A stretch of 64,000 nt of DNA, taken from positions 23,740,942-23,804,941 of the forward strand of contig QCXZ01000001.1 in the NCBI GenBank assembly GCA_025024175.1, in the 5' to 3' direction. Of the stretch, positions 1 through 11,960 are shown in pieces. This DNA comes from Rhyzopertha dominica. Taxonomy: Eukaryota > Arthropoda > Insecta > Coleoptera > Bostrichidae. A program made the position numbers and the translations under genes. A model generated the notes under the pieces. That model did no database searches. It was given only the letters and a program-made list of their open reading frames with translations, and had not been told where the DNA came from. Numbering within the stretch: position 1 is the stretch's first letter; every line of letters begins with the position of its first letter.

Positions 1-235
1 CTTACTTTTCTTTCGAAATTTTTAGATATCCTCATGTTCAGACAATGCTAGTCCTTATTTTTCTTTACATCCTTATTTCACATAAAGTGGCCGTTTTTTC
101 ATCTACTCTAACGGACTTTTTAAAATACTCTTTCCATTAAACGCTTTCGAAAATTTATTTTAACAACCAACCATTTCCAAATTACTAAATAGAAGAACTC
201 TATTTTAAACATTTCACAAAATTCTAAATTTTTTC

Positions 236-575
236 AGTTCCACCAATTTTAGTAAAGATACTTTTAAATTTGCTGGTCAAATCTCGATTAGTTTATCTAA
301 ATTATTTTCATCTCATGATCTAGACATTGCTTTCTCTACCGTAGGCAGCGTGTTTTCCCGTTTCGTTCGTAATAAAGACGAAATTTTAGTTTTAAATCAT
401 TCCGGCGTTTATAATTTTCCATGCAATTAATTTTGTGTTGGACAAACGGAAAGATCTTTTTAAATTAGAGGTAAGGAACATTTAAAACAAATCCTTCATT
501 AGTTAACAACTTATTGTTAAGCAAACACACTGTCACGCTAGTCCATTTAAATTCTTTGCATTATTGCAATAAATC
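236..575 (+). pseudogene. Penelope-like element, RT C-terminus to GIY-YIG endonuclease fragment
   Basis: Conceptual translation from 236 reads through a basic linker (ISLSKLFSSHDLDIAFST, then FVRNKDE) into SGVYNFPCN, followed after a stop by CVGQTERSF. This is the order seen in Penelope-like retroelements (PLEs): end of the reverse transcriptase, linker, then the GIY-YIG nuclease with GVY and a variant YIG (CVG). Weaker similarity continues to about 575 (SKHTVTLVHLNS...HYCN). Seen directly: at least two in-frame stops, no start codon, and no RT palm motifs in the remaining 235 bases on the left. A full PLE protein would nick target DNA and prime reverse transcription; this copy is dead and truncated. 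GIY-YIG fused to RT is characteristic of PLEs, so the class is fairly safe although the subfamily is not. Confidence 0.72.
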
Positions 576-1509
576 ATCAAATAATAAATAAATTAAATTA
601 TTAGATTTATATATTTATAAATTCATAAGTGGACAAACCTTTACTGTCCTAAATGACTTTCGCAATTTTAGTTATCCAGAAGTGAATTATTTATTTGACC
701 TTTAATAACATTGCGTTTGTGTTGCAAGCATGTAGGTTGTTTTTAGCATTGATGCCGAGTTTTGCTTGTAAAAATTCCTTTAGATTTTTATTTATTTTAG
801 CTTTTGGCTGTTAGGTAGCAGAATGTGCATAAAAATTTGAGATTAATTTTTAAAGAGACTATTAATAATTATAACAAGCCCACTTTGAAAAATAGATACG
901 TTTTGCTAACTACATACATGACTTACAAGCATACTTTTATAGAAATACTTCTATCTATTATTACCACAGAACATAATCGAGACGTCGAAAAATATTCAGC
1001 AACAAAGGCAAAATGTACTTCCTGTTTTTTTTTCTCTGGATACTTACAACTATGCTTGTTCTATAACATGAAATCTAACGATATACATAGATAGATTTCT
1101 ATTTCGTATTCGATAAGAGCACACCAGCACATGTAATGCGCGTATTATATTATACAGGAAAATTACAAATTATACCGTAGCGAATATGCAGCGATTGCTG
1201 TTGTCACAGTTACAGAACTTTAAAGCTCTAGATATAGTACTTCTCGCCGTGATTGATTTATATACTACATGAATTTCATATGGCCATAATGTATCGTGTT
1301 GTAGGACTAATCAATATTTGCTATATTATGTTATTTGCTATAGATAAGTAACTTACAGGTATTCATAAAAGTTTAGTACATGCATGCCATGAACAAAGAT
1401 TCCTTATTATTACGGTTAATCTAGAGCAGATTACAACAAGTAAAGTCATAGACCATCTAAACAGCCTTATTCAATGACCTGGCCCCAAGCTTTTCCAAGT
1501 TTAAACCCC
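576..1509. other. Intergenic or intronic AT-rich sequence, no gene seen
   Basis: The first part may be a further decayed tail of the Penelope-like fragment to its left. An 89-codon open frame at 825-1094 (plus) is lysine-, threonine- and tyrosine-rich and looks like chance opening of AT-rich DNA. No RNA gene, tandem repeat or splice pair was recognised. Confidence 0.5.
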
Positions 1510-1788
1510 TTATAACTCTAACGCAGTCGGTGTGCTATAATTTATTTCGCTATCGCCCTCGAGATCGAGCAACGGTGTCACAATTTCCTTCGGATACGGA
1601 AAGGGTCCCGGTATTTCGAAGTCACCTTTATCACCCTGATGCATGCGTATTGCTATCTGCTGGATCACCCAAAAATCAATCGGTGGAAACGGCTTCTTCA
1701 CTGGAACGTACGAAGAAACTTCTGTCGCGGTTTCTTTGTTTTGTGCATCAATATATGTTAGACCTGCAATACCGACAAGCTGGCGCAT
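1510..1788 (-). CDS. Unrecognised exon-like open frame, 92 codons
   Basis: I do not recognise the product. The minus frame starts at an ATG (1788) and ends at a stop just after ...TPTALEL. It is less AT-biased than its surroundings and its residue mix is protein-like: IDAQNKETATEV, a proline-rich VKKPFPPIDFW, IQQIAIRMHQGDKGDFEIPG, then an acidic C-terminal segment LLDLEGDSE. No membrane segment or signal peptide is visible. The frame stays open upstream of the ATG for several codons, so it could be the last exon of a spliced gene, a decayed duplicate, or part of an unknown transposon. The plus strand of the same stretch is also open (108 codons from 1530) but reads less like protein. Neighbouring sequence offers no operon-like or family context. 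Confidence 0.3.
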   Translation of the reverse strand: MRQLVGIAGLTYIDAQNKETATEVSSYVPVKKPFPPIDFWVIQQIAIRMHQGDKGDFEIPGPFPYPKEIVTPLLDLEGDSEINYSTPTALEL

Positions 1789-4744
1789 TGATAAACTTAA
1801 ATCGCAAAAATAACTTACTTGCCTGGTTTGTGTCTCTGATTAGGTGGATAGTCTAGTAAACGACAAATGCCTATTACTTGAGAGTTTAGTTTAAAATAAT
1901 ATGAAGGTTATACCTGCATTATTATACATACTACGAAGAGGAGTGACTGCTGCATTATCGAGCTGCTGCAGACGAAAGCGTGCTAGTTCTGTACACGATC
2001 AAATTACCTATGTGCAGTTCTTTACGAGCAATATTTATTTTGAATGGGTTTATCTCGAACTGGGATCCTGGAGAGAGAAAAAGTATACCCGAGCTAACGA
2101 TATAAAAATACCTACCCATATTTTGACGAAACGGCGAAACCAAAAAACTGCTGATTATGTAGAGGCAAAGAAAATCTTAACCGAAAGATAAAAAGTGAAC
2201 CAGACCCTAAGGTATTTTACAAACAAATATACTTAATGTGTATGGAAAAAAAGTAAAAACCAAAACAACTTCTGCCTGGGCACTTTTTTTTCCAAACTTT
2301 CTAAAACCATGCAAATTCAACGCTCCCATTAAATTTGTTTGCTCAATTGTTTGTTATTGAAGTACAAGTTTGTAATGTAGGTAAATGTTCAATTGTTTTA
2401 ATATTTTCGTTCTCCCATTGATCGTACCGCGAGGTACGTGAAAAAGGAGAACTATATATATCACTCAATGGAACGGAGTTAATCCGATCACAACCAAACT
2501 TAGTATGGTAATAGCCCATGACCTTCTGAGCTCCAATCCGGAGCCCTATGCTGTAGACTCTCACCGTTCAAAAGTTGCAGGACATCAAAGTTGCTGCAGA
2601 TGGCCGTGCACTAACGTCAGTAGGTTGGAACTACGCGTGGACCACGATCGGAACTACCTGGAGTCGATCATGGGAGAACGTTTTTTTCGTTTTGGACGAT
2701 TCCACTGGTACTTAAATAATAAGCAATTATCTAATAATATATGAATAAATAGATATTTTTTTTATGAATAAATAGACTAGTTTTTTTATCAAATACTATT
2801 TATTGTTGGCACTGAAATTTTGTAAATTGTAATTTTTGACTCTTCCGACTCAAAAGCTTATTGCCGACTTTTGTTCTAGGCCAATCTTGGTCTCTGACAA
2901 GTTCTGGATTTAATCCTCATCAGCGATCATTAATTAACTTCAGCTTCCTCTATTTCTTCTAATTCATTGTTTAGATTGAAACAAAGATAGCAGATTTAGC
3001 AGCTGGATTTCAACACATTCGTCACTCTTTAACCATTTGGAGTTGCCATACGGCATTTCGAAGACTTAGACTCAACATAATCTTAAGTTAGTTAGAGCAG
3101 CTCCCATTGTATTCACGAACGCACTCGACAGCTATTGGTACAGATCCCCACCCTGGCAGTTCACCAATTTTAATTATTCCCAATGCATGCTGACGTTATC
3201 ACCGGCAAATTCAATTAAAGTTAAGAATCCGCTCGATAGAGGCCGGAACGATGCTAAAACTTTTAACAATGTCCGTTGTTCGACAGGGAAATTCGAAAAA
3301 ACTTAGTTCATTTTCGCTTAATGCCTCGCAAATTGCGTCCGTAAATCTTGATTAACGCCTCTGGCGGTTCACGGCTTTTATTGCCGGTTAGGAGTCATAC
3401 TAGTTTAATTATAGGAACTTTAGGTTTACAGATGGTACCGTAATAATGGGCTAATTCAGTGATGTAGAAATTATCTGCACTAATAATGGGAGTTGGGATT
3501 TCATCCCAGCCAAACGATTGCTTCCTTTTTTAAGATTTCTGTCAAGCGATTATTACCATGCGATACATTTATAATGTTGCTCTAAAAATGTCGAATTAGG
3601 AAAACAAGTAAACATTATTACTTTGTATATCCCTTATGCAAAATTAGAAAATATAAAAAAAACATTTGTATCGTAGGCACACCTACTAAAAATGTTTGAG
3701 CACTGAAGGTGATAGCAAAACCTTCGCACTAGAGAAAAGCGCTCCCATCCTACCTAATAGCTAAATTCACAATAATTTCTAATATAATTGTAGTCATATG
3801 CAGATAGAAATCAGTTGTCATCAACGTTCCTAATTGTTATTTTTATCATTAAAAGTGTAATACTATAAGTGATACGTGATATCAATATCGGATCACAGTA
3901 TCGATGCTTGATAGTATTGATGCTACAAGGTAACTGTATGTATATGCATTGGACAACGAGTTCAACTCATAATGTGAAAAAAGTTGATATTTTGTTATAT
4001 TTAGTTATAAAAGTATCTATTAGGAAAATAAAAAGGTTTTGAAAGTTGGCAAACAGTGTTACTCGAACTAAAATATTTTCAAAATGATACAACTTGCAGT
4101 TATACCTAAAGTAGCCAGTAAACTGGAATGCCCTGTATTTTTCCGTGCATTTGGATTCTACGATTACTTTAATGGTGCGTTTGTTCAAGGTCATCAATAT
4201 CTAAAATCAATTAATCCAGAGTTATCTTGATTTTTGTGAATAAACTGACATCTGTTCAGTAACTTCAAATTCAGCAAACACAAAAAAACAATATTTGGAT
4301 TTCAGGAAGAGCTATTAATGTACAATATACCAGTACACCTGTAATTTGTTAAATATCTAGAGGGTGGTCATAATTGTTCGTTACATTTAGTCAATTTTGA
4401 ACTCAAATATCTTCATTACTGCAAATAGAACCTACACAAAATTTCCATGTAGTGATACACACAAACATTAGAGATTGGATTCCCTATACCTATTGACAGT
4501 TGTTTGAAAGTTATAAGCAACTTTCTCAAAATCTGTACCAATTTCATGTTAAAATCAACTAAATCTGGATTAATAGTGTGCCATGCAAACAAACATGAAT
4601 GAAATTCGTACTACTATCAAAATGGTACTACCTGCAAAATAAAATTTTATTAATATTACACAACACGTAAAAGAACGATTCATTTAATACAAACTCAAAC
4701 GAAAATTGCAATTTAAGAACCAAAAACACATAATAAATTTACTA
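1789..4744. other. Nearly 3 kb with no supported gene
   Basis: Plus-strand open frames at 1901-2191 (96 codons) and 2505-2744 (79 codons) have somewhat balanced composition, but I recognise no domain and no matching splice sites. The stretch 2560-2700 is GC-richer than the rest. A sequence near 4360-4450 may be the degraded outer end of the mariner relic that follows. Confidence 0.5.
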
Positions 4745-5000
4745 AAACTAATTTATGTTACGTTGAAAAACATTTCCCTTCTGTTGTAGGCAAGCCTCTA
4801 TCCGCTTCCTCATTTCCCCCTCCTGATGTATTCTAGCGTGCCCGCCTTAATCATTTCTTCGTTAGTGGTATGCGGGTAAGAATAAACTGTTTTTTTACAT
4901 GATAAACTAATAAAATCAATTGGGGTTAAGCCGGGAGAACGTGGAAGGCACCCGGTAAAGCCTGCTTGCCATCAAACACTTCTTTCAAAATGTTGTTTAA
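4745..5000 (-). pseudogene. Mariner-like transposase relic, C-terminal part
   Basis: Read on the minus strand, the sequence gives a region ending in LPRSPGLTPIDFISL, the degenerate equivalent of the mariner block around the third catalytic aspartate (R-S-P-D-L-T-P-x-D-F); here that aspartate is replaced by glycine. It continues with TVYSYPHTTNEEMIKAG and, past two stops, residues resembling the C-terminal helix with a glutamine-rich end. The family cuts and pastes DNA between inverted repeats at TA sites. The DNA-binding domain and the first two catalytic residues are absent. Stops and the Asp-to-Gly change make it inactive. Assignment to the Tc1/mariner superfamily is firm; the lineage within it is not. 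Confidence 0.65.
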
Positions 5001-5637
5001 AATTGCATGTATCAAGTGGTATTCAAACATTCCCGGTAGAAATGCAGAGACAAGGTGTTATCATTTTTAATTACACAATAAATATTAAATTACCAACAAT
5101 TTTGAAAATGACACATTGTTTCGCGAGGACTCCATACATACCTAGAAAATTTTTCATTCCGAATAATATTAACCAGAAACAATACACCTTTTTGTATTTT
5201 TTACTGTCATAAAATAGCAAAATTTATAGCATTGTAAAAAAAATCTCGGGGTTTTCAACACAGAACTTGCTGACATAAAAAGGACTAAACATGTGCCTTT
5301 TAAAGTTATTGTCCCTTTGCGAATATTCAGATTTTGTGCTGCCCTACGTAGCGATGATGCAGGATAGGTCGCAAAGTACCCCAATACCATTATTGCGATA
5401 TCTTGATTATTTACCTTTGGCAAGAATTCATTCTATTAGTTAGAGAAAACTACAATTAGCACTTCTAGAAAATAATACGTAGCCCAAAGTTCTGACAGTT
5501 ACCAATAAGCCTTCTAATATTTTTTTTTTTGGTCTTAATCTATCAGAATATCTGACTTGAAATGTATCAAAGGCTGTTCTAGCTGCTTTGTCAGATTTGC
5601 TTAAATTAGTTAAAAAATCGGCGTTCGAAAATCTTAA
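5001..5637. other. No supported gene
   Basis: A minus frame at 5440-5646 (68 codons, SKSDKAARTAFDTFQVR...) abuts the plus frame that starts at 5638 and looks more protein-like than background, but I see no family. A run of T occurs near 5520. Confidence 0.4.
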
Positions 5638-5979
5638 TTGAAGCATTTCTACGATAATAACTGTGTCAGAACCGTTTTGACACTAGTAGGAAATTTATCA
5701 TTGATTCCAATGCACACTATCAATCCAGATTTAGATGTATTTAATATAAGACTGGTACAAACTTTAAGGAAATCGCTGTCGATTGATATAGGGGAACTTA
5801 ACAAACAACAAATAGAGAATCTTCTTATGGCTCTATTTGAGGGAAGAAAGATATTTGGGTTCAAAGTATCAAAGTTGACTCAATGTAATAAGCAATTATG
5901 TGACTACGCTGTAGAATATAGGCATTTAACAAAATACGAAGGTATTGATAAACTGTATATATTAATAGCCCTTTGGTAA
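5638..5979 (+). CDS. Unrecognised 113-codon open frame
   Basis: The frame opens after a TAA; its first codon is TTG, so it is not a complete gene with a normal start. Composition is unusually protein-like for this window: NPDLDVFNIRLVQTLRKS, then a probable amphipathic helix IGELNKQQIENLLMALF and EGRKIFGFKVSKL. The helix-rich pattern of leucine repeats recalls helical-repeat proteins, but that is inference only and I make no family call. It stops at 5979 with no good donor site before the stop. It may be an exon of a host gene, a decayed processed copy, or part of an unidentified mobile element. Confidence 0.25.
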   Translation: MKHFYDNNCVRTVLTLVGNLSLIPMHTINPDLDVFNIRLVQTLRKSLSIDIGELNKQQIENLLMALFEGRKIFGFKVSKLTQCNKQLCDYAVEYRHLTKYEGIDKLYILIALW

Positions 5980-7310
5980 AGCCAAATATTATATTTCAGT
6001 GTTTTCGGAATTAGCATTTGCTGAATTTTAAAATAATCTACGCAGATGTCATTTTTGTTTCAATAAAAATCAAGATATCTATGGAACACCTGACTTTGAA
6101 TATAGATTACCTTGTACAAACTCACCCTAAATAGTATAATCTAAAATAGAAAAAGTAGGAGATTTCATTTGAAATAAAGAAGTTACCGGTTACTTATACC
6201 GTACATAGCAGCAGTTTGAGAGTGATTGTTCGAATTGTTTGAGTTTACTAAAGGTTTGCGGTCAACACCCTGTACGACATATCATACTTTTAAATTCAGC
6301 TGAATGACACCGTATTTAATATCTGCAAAATATGTTATATTAACACATGTAGAAATAAGGTGATATTATTTTATCAAAACTGGGGAACATTCAAACATAA
6401 CACTCTTTCAAAGTACTATCAATGTATTATTCATTTTAAGACAGTTTAAGCTACCTAGTAATTAAAATGAAAACCTCAAGAGGTAATAAACACTTTTTGT
6501 CATTTTCGTTACTAAATTGCTGTTATAATAATTGATATCGACACGATACCCGTATTTATGAATCAATACCACCATACTATCCGTAAAAAAGGTATTTAGG
6601 TACGCTAGAAGACTAGGTTACAAATCAAAGGTATCGACACTAGTATTGAAGTATCGTTCACGTATCTGGCTCGATAATTTACATGGAAAAAAGAAATTAG
6701 CCTATGATTTCGAAATTAGTCTATAATAAAAATCTATCATTTGCCCACAGACAGATTTTATCACCAATATGTGCATGGTTTTAAAATCCACATCTATGCA
6801 GCAATCGACACGGAGACACCCTGCAACTTCCACCTCATCTCTGTTGATTCGATACTCAACAGAAACTACTCGCATCTAAACTTTTGACAAATGCTCCCAA
6901 TGAATAAAATTAAGTTAGCCATCTTGGGTACCCTTCCTATTGATTGGCCTTTCCGAAAAGTTAAAACTTCGTGCGCTTTCAGCGTTTCAATAATACGGAG
7001 GTAGCGAAAAGGAGCTAGGCCATTTTGGGATTTCAAGTGTCTCTTTCCACTAGCTTTAACTCGCTTGACAAAATGCATATTCTCTGCTGGCGTGAGTAAA
7101 TGCGCTACAACATAAATCCAGTACCTTGCCTAATACCCAACTATATCAGCGACACAGCAACGGTACAGTAAATCCCCCAATTGTTTCTGGTCTTGAAAAT
7201 GTCATAATGTCAACCGAATTAACGAACAAGTCTCGTTATGCGATAAAAACAGCACTCGAATAAATTTAACTTCGGAGATGCAGCGAACCGTTCCAGGAGT
7301 TTTTACTTAC
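5980..7310. other. Presumed intron or intergenic sequence
   Basis: No transposase, RT or RNA-gene motif was recognised. This stretch lies directly downstream of the donor site of the minus-strand exon at 7311-7367, so it is probably its following intron. Confidence 0.5.
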
Positions 7311-7367
7311 CGGATTCGTTGCCCGAAAGGCCCCTGCCAGACTTGCTGTCTGAGTTCCATTCCTCGT
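7311..7367 (-). CDS. Internal 57-nt exon of an unidentified minus-strand host gene
   Basis: On the minus strand the acceptor is a pyrimidine-rich run ending TTATTTTGCAG (boundary 7368/7367) and the donor is a consensus CCG/GTAAGT (boundary 7311/7310). The 57 nt are much richer in GC than both flanks. All three frames are open; in one they read EEWNSDSKSGRGLSGNES, in the others TRNGTQTASLAGAFRATNP or RGMELRQQVWQGPFGQRI, so the true phase cannot be set without neighbours. Because 57 is a multiple of three, skipping it would keep frame, as is common for alternatively spliced cassette exons. I do not recognise the protein. It is the strongest host-gene exon in the window and suggests that much of the rest is intron of this gene. 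Confidence 0.62.
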
Positions 7368-10084
7368 CTGCAAAATAAAACAGAAAAGGGTCAGGTTGCG
7401 ATAAGCGGCTACGACCTAAAATTACATTCATAAATCAGAGGTTCAATGGTTTCTTCCAGCTCTTGAACACTTAAATGTAGCCAATTAAGGGATATTGCCC
7501 TCAATTAAACGCAAATTATCAGAATTTCTTTAATTGCTGTAATCCTTAATCTACTACTTATTTTTGTATAGTGCGATAAGAATTTCATCAGGATCTTATA
7601 AGAACGAATATTGAAGTTAGTCGGCACACCGCTCACAGAAAGAAATTATTTGTATTGGTAGCAAAATTTTATTTAATGCAACAAAGAATTTTAGTTAATA
7701 CAGTTTCAACTAAAAGTTTTGTTCGTGTGACAAATAAATTATATTGATGTTTCCTTAGTTATGGTAAATAGATATCTTACTTAATGGAACTAATTCAGCT
7801 CTTGTTGAGTAAGCATAGTTTTTGCTGGTGATACTTAAGATGTTGTCTTCCTCACAGGTATGCATTGTATTTAATGCAAATAAAGAATATCATATCTTGT
7901 TTTAAAAATAGTTTTCTTGCCTCAAATAACGAAATATTATTGTGGCAATAAATATACTTGATATAACAAATGTGGGTGGAGGGTAGAGATAAATGTAAAA
8001 TCTCTTCTGCAAATACTCATATATTTAACTATTTAACTATCATATACATTTATATATAGGGTGTTTCAAAATTAGATGTCATACATTTTGTTGCGTCGTC
8101 CTGGAACTGAAATGGCACGGCTACCTGTTTGTCAGTTATCAATTATCAGACAAGAACACTAACAAATGATAATGTTTTCTAATATTCCTTGACAAACATT
8201 TCCCTGAGATTTTCCATCTGCCATTCACCCAATAACTGCTTGTCCATCGTGTATTAAATATTATATCCAAACATTCAACATTCATACATCTGTATGTAAC
8301 ACCGGCACCAGCAACCAGCACACAAACACACGTGTCACGTGTGCAGCCTTTCCCTTTTTTCATTGGTCATTAGGACCGCGTGACTTGCAACTGAAGATAT
8401 GATTGGCTTTTAGACAGATAAAAAATTTATTCCAGAAGCAAATATAGGAAATGCATGCCACAAACATTTTTTTGCAGTAAAAATTTATAAACGTGGGCGG
8501 TAACGTATCTCATTGGTGCTTTCTCGTTGGTAAAAAATGTTTGGTAGACAGAGCATATTCTTGTGTTGCAGCAAACTAGAAAAAAGTTTAGTCGTGCAAC
8601 AAATATTTCTATTTCAGTCGAGTCACATTATTTGTTTTCTCAACAGGTTTATTAAAAGATTATTTTAAATATGGTAACATATATAATTATGTTGCAAGCA
8701 TTTTTTCGCCAATAGCATAATTATTATGTTGGTAAAGCAAAATGTTACCAACAAAATTAATTTTGTTATCAAAGCTAATTCAGTGCTCCTGAACGCCAAT
8801 CATCATACGGCTTTTTTATTACTTTTCCAACGATTTTCTTTCGACAAAAAGAATCTCTCTGTGTGAAATTCGATGAGTACGGTGGGCAATAAAACCACGG
8901 AAACCAATTTAGATAGATATACACGAGACAATTATATTCTGGGCAGAATGATGCCTGTCATCAGTAACAAACAGCGACGACGATTTGCCTAANGTACAGG
9001 GAGATATTTAAAAATGGTTGTGCATATTTTCAAAGTTACTCGCAATAAATCGAGGAAATGTTCCAAATCAGCATGTACCTTTCATAAGAGGAACGTGTAC
9101 AACGAATAAAAATTGTGTGCATATTCTAACGTAACTTTGATACCAACTGGCATAATATGGGACATATAAACTTTCCTGTACACAATTATCGCTAACAAAG
9201 CGCCACCGCCTTCAGACTTATTAGTCAATATCCGATCAGATCGAAAAACTAAATAATTGTTTTGAAGCAGTTCATTATTGATCATGTTTGACTATAGACA
9301 CGTTGTAGTCCAAGCTAAGATATCATAGCTAACATTAGAACAATCGTTAAAGAAGTTGGTGATCTTCGCTCGAAGACCTTAATGACCATTGAAGTTGTTA
9401 ATTTCTTAACCTAACCTTTCACTAGTTTGGGATACTGGAAACTCAACAGATCATCAGATATTTACCACCAGCGTCAAACTAGCACTACAGTACCTATAGT
9501 TTTTCTAAAAAAATATTTGTTTTGTGTAAAATATGAAATTATTAGTAAACAACACATGTTTGAAATTATCTGACCAGATTTTTGGCCTTCTAATGAGACA
9601 ATTTTACTAAGCTTATATACATTGAGCTTAAAACGGTTGGTACAAGTTAGGTAATGATCAAAAAATTTCTTAAAAAAGACACGAACCTGTTAATTTTTAT
9701 TTTTACTCGTGAATTCTTCTAAAGAAATTTCATGTATATGGGGTGACACCTTACATTGCATTTTTTAATCGAAACCCAATTTTTAATTTAAACCTTTTAT
9801 TCTACATAAAATTCTGATGACACTACTTGCTCATATCATACCTGATGCGAAATGTGTTGAAATTTATATTATTCGAAATAATAAATTACTAAACGGTAAA
9901 AATTTACTTTCATACTTTTGGATTTTACCACACCAATTGCCAACAACATGGCAATATTCACGATTCTTACAAAATATGTACTTCTTGAGGTCCTATAATT
10001 CAAACTTCTCGCCTTATTGGTGTTTTAAGATCAGCAATATTATTAGGTTGTTGATATAAACGTTCAATATTATTATTCAATTAT
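7368..10084. other. Presumed intron with possible transposon ends
   Basis: At about 8056 the sequence GGGTGTTTCAAAATTAG resembles the outer end of a mariner-type element, but I did not find a matching inverted end. At 7840-7862 (plus strand) a pyrimidine stretch ends CCTCACAG followed by GTATGC, a weak acceptor/donor-like junction. An N is at 8993. No gene recognised. Confidence 0.45.
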
Positions 10085-10420
10085 TATTACAGGGGTAAAA
10101 TCCGGGGATCTAATCGGACAATATGTTGGACCCCGTTGACCAATATACCACTTAGGAAAAATTTTGTCTACATATTTATACACGGGACTACTGTAACAAG
10201 ATGGTGCTTTATCGTGTTGATACCATCAGACAATATTAAACAAATCTGGACCTTCAAGATTTTGATACAGAAAAGCATGCACTTGTATCAAATTGCTGTC
10301 AAAATTGTAAACATATATCCAGTCAATGTGTCATGAAATGGTCTCAGAAATCCCACTCTAAGCATTTAGTTTTTAGGTCATTGTATGCGACACATTACTG
10401 AATTATGTTTTCTTGTAGTC
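10085..10420 (-). pseudogene. Mariner-like transposase relic, central part
   Basis: The minus strand reads WYQHDKAPSCYSSPV, matching the mariner block around the second catalytic aspartate (F-Q-x-D-G-A-P), then DKIFPKWYIGQRGPT and PIRSPDFTP, the block around the third catalytic aspartate. Both aspartates survive here. A stop precedes WYQHD, and further upstream LIQVHAFLYQNLEGPD resembles the segment just before it in intact transposases. The N-terminal DNA-binding domain and the first catalytic aspartate were not found, and the C-terminus breaks off after FTP. It is a fragment of a DDE cut-and-paste transposase, inactive. Superfamily call is secure from the two paired motifs with appropriate spacing. 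Confidence 0.72.
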
Positions 10421-11699
10421 CCGTCAATATCGATAATTTTGTCTGTTCAAGCTTCCTTTTAAACAAAACGTTGCTTCTTCACGTGAGAATAAAATTCTTT
10501 GTAAAACCTAAGGATCATCAATTATTATCGGCAGAAACAGTGGAGCTAATTAAAACAATCAATATAGTGGAAAGTAAACAACATGCGAATGAGATCTCAA
10601 GATGAGGAGTGTTACTTATTTGTCAAAACTATTTTTAGTTTTACCGCTGAAGTACAATGCACAAATATACCTGAACAAGAGTCCGAATCAGGAACCCTCT
10701 CATCATCTTCGTCGTTTCTGCAACATTGGCTGCATCTTGAGCACATTCTACCACCTGAATCGTGTGATTCGATCAACACAGACCATTGATGTTTCTGCCG
10801 TCATACTTCACCGCACTTCGTTTCACAAAGGTCCTCTGTCGACACTTCATGGTTTTAATTATGGCTGGGGCCGAGTTTATTCATATGCTCCATCGGAAGC
10901 GTGTCACCAAACACTGAACAGCTTTTCAGCAGGCATAACAGTTTCAGTGACTTGGGGATACCGAACTGTCGTATTTATTATTCAGTTATACAATGGCGCC
11001 GTCCAGGAATAGAAACGACAACTGTTTCACGTCGGGGTGAGATTCAAACTTTCCGACGCTTTAATTTGTCGAGAAAAATCTGACTTGTACAAATTCAGAC
11101 GTTCATTAATTTTAAATGATATTGTCTGAAATAAATAAGTTATTGAAAGCGTTATGGATTGTGAAATGTGAAGCCCAATTTAAAAGAGCACTTCAGAATA
11201 CCCAAACATTATAGACAAGTGATTTATTGACAAAAACTGTTATGTTCAGGGATGGATGGGGCCGCCAGGCAACCAGGCACTTGCCCGGTGGGGCGGCGGG
11301 CCGCCAACCTGTGATGATATAGGGAAAATATTTTGCCGCGTTCTAGATGCTGTTAACCGTGCAAAACATCATCCATCATATTCATTTTATCATTTTCACT
11401 CATTTAGCACGTCACCGGTTTTGTCCATCGTTTCGGTCGTACAAATTTTTGACAATTGCTCACATATGTTCAATCCGATTATATTAATAATGGTATAATA
11501 CATCATTATACATATATATTTACTCTGTATTCTTGTGCCGAACTACGATATTTAAGGGTTTTGCTGCACTAATTCCGTAATCATCAATCTAAGTCTTGAT
11601 ACTTTTTAGCCAATTTGAAAAAAAATAATTTTCAATTACTTCGTAATGATAGGAAGCGCTGCCCATAAAATAGCTCTCGGTTCTATCGGCAGTACTAAC
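10421..11699. other. No supported gene; GC-rich patch at 11248-11310
   Basis: A plus open frame of 136 codons (10602-11012) overlaps another of 68 codons; neither shows a family motif and the longer one has little hydrophobic patterning. The patch at 11248-11310 is strikingly GC-rich and begins CAGGGATGGATGGGG, reminiscent of the terminal repeat of hAT-type transposons, but no partner end was seen. Confidence 0.4.
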
Positions 11700-11960
11700 A
11701 ATTAATGGAAAAATAGATGGCAACACCATCTGTCAGCATTAAACTGATACGTGACAAAGCCACCTAGCTCCCTAAACAGGTACTACTTCCTAAAGAAAGT
11801 GACATATAACTGACAAGTTGACATGCACCTGCATACATCAACCTGACAGTAAGCCCGATGGCACTTTTTGCTGACGGGCAAAACCAGTTCTGTGCCATGT
11901 TGCCTGCACTATACCTAAGCTACACTAATAGCAAAATACATCTATCTGTAGTTGGTTACG
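11700..11960 (+). repeat. Dispersed repeat family R1, copy A
   Basis: This copy shares ordered blocks with 30290-30720: a segment containing CACCATCTGTCAGCATTA, one with CCACCTAGCTCC, one with TGCACCTGCATAC, GGCACTTTTTGC, and finally CAGTTCTGTGCCATG followed by TATCTGTAGTTGGTTACGG. It has no coding potential. The family is probably a non-autonomous transposon; class and true ends are unknown. Confidence 0.6.

Noticed and set aside
7840..7865. CCTCACAG/GTATGC as a second recursive splice site
   Set aside because: Pyrimidine tract is short, donor is weak (GTATGC) and it is on the opposite strand from the main exon.
8056..8075. Transposon-end-like GGGTGTTTCAAAATTAG
   Set aside because: No inverted partner or target duplication found within several kb, so not called as an element.
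9410..9420. AACCTAACC as insect telomeric repeat
   Set aside because: Only two units; no tandem array.
10602..11012. 136-codon plus open frame, the second longest unexplained frame
   Set aside because: No recognisable domain, overlaps another open frame, and lacks splice or start context. Not enough to call a gene.
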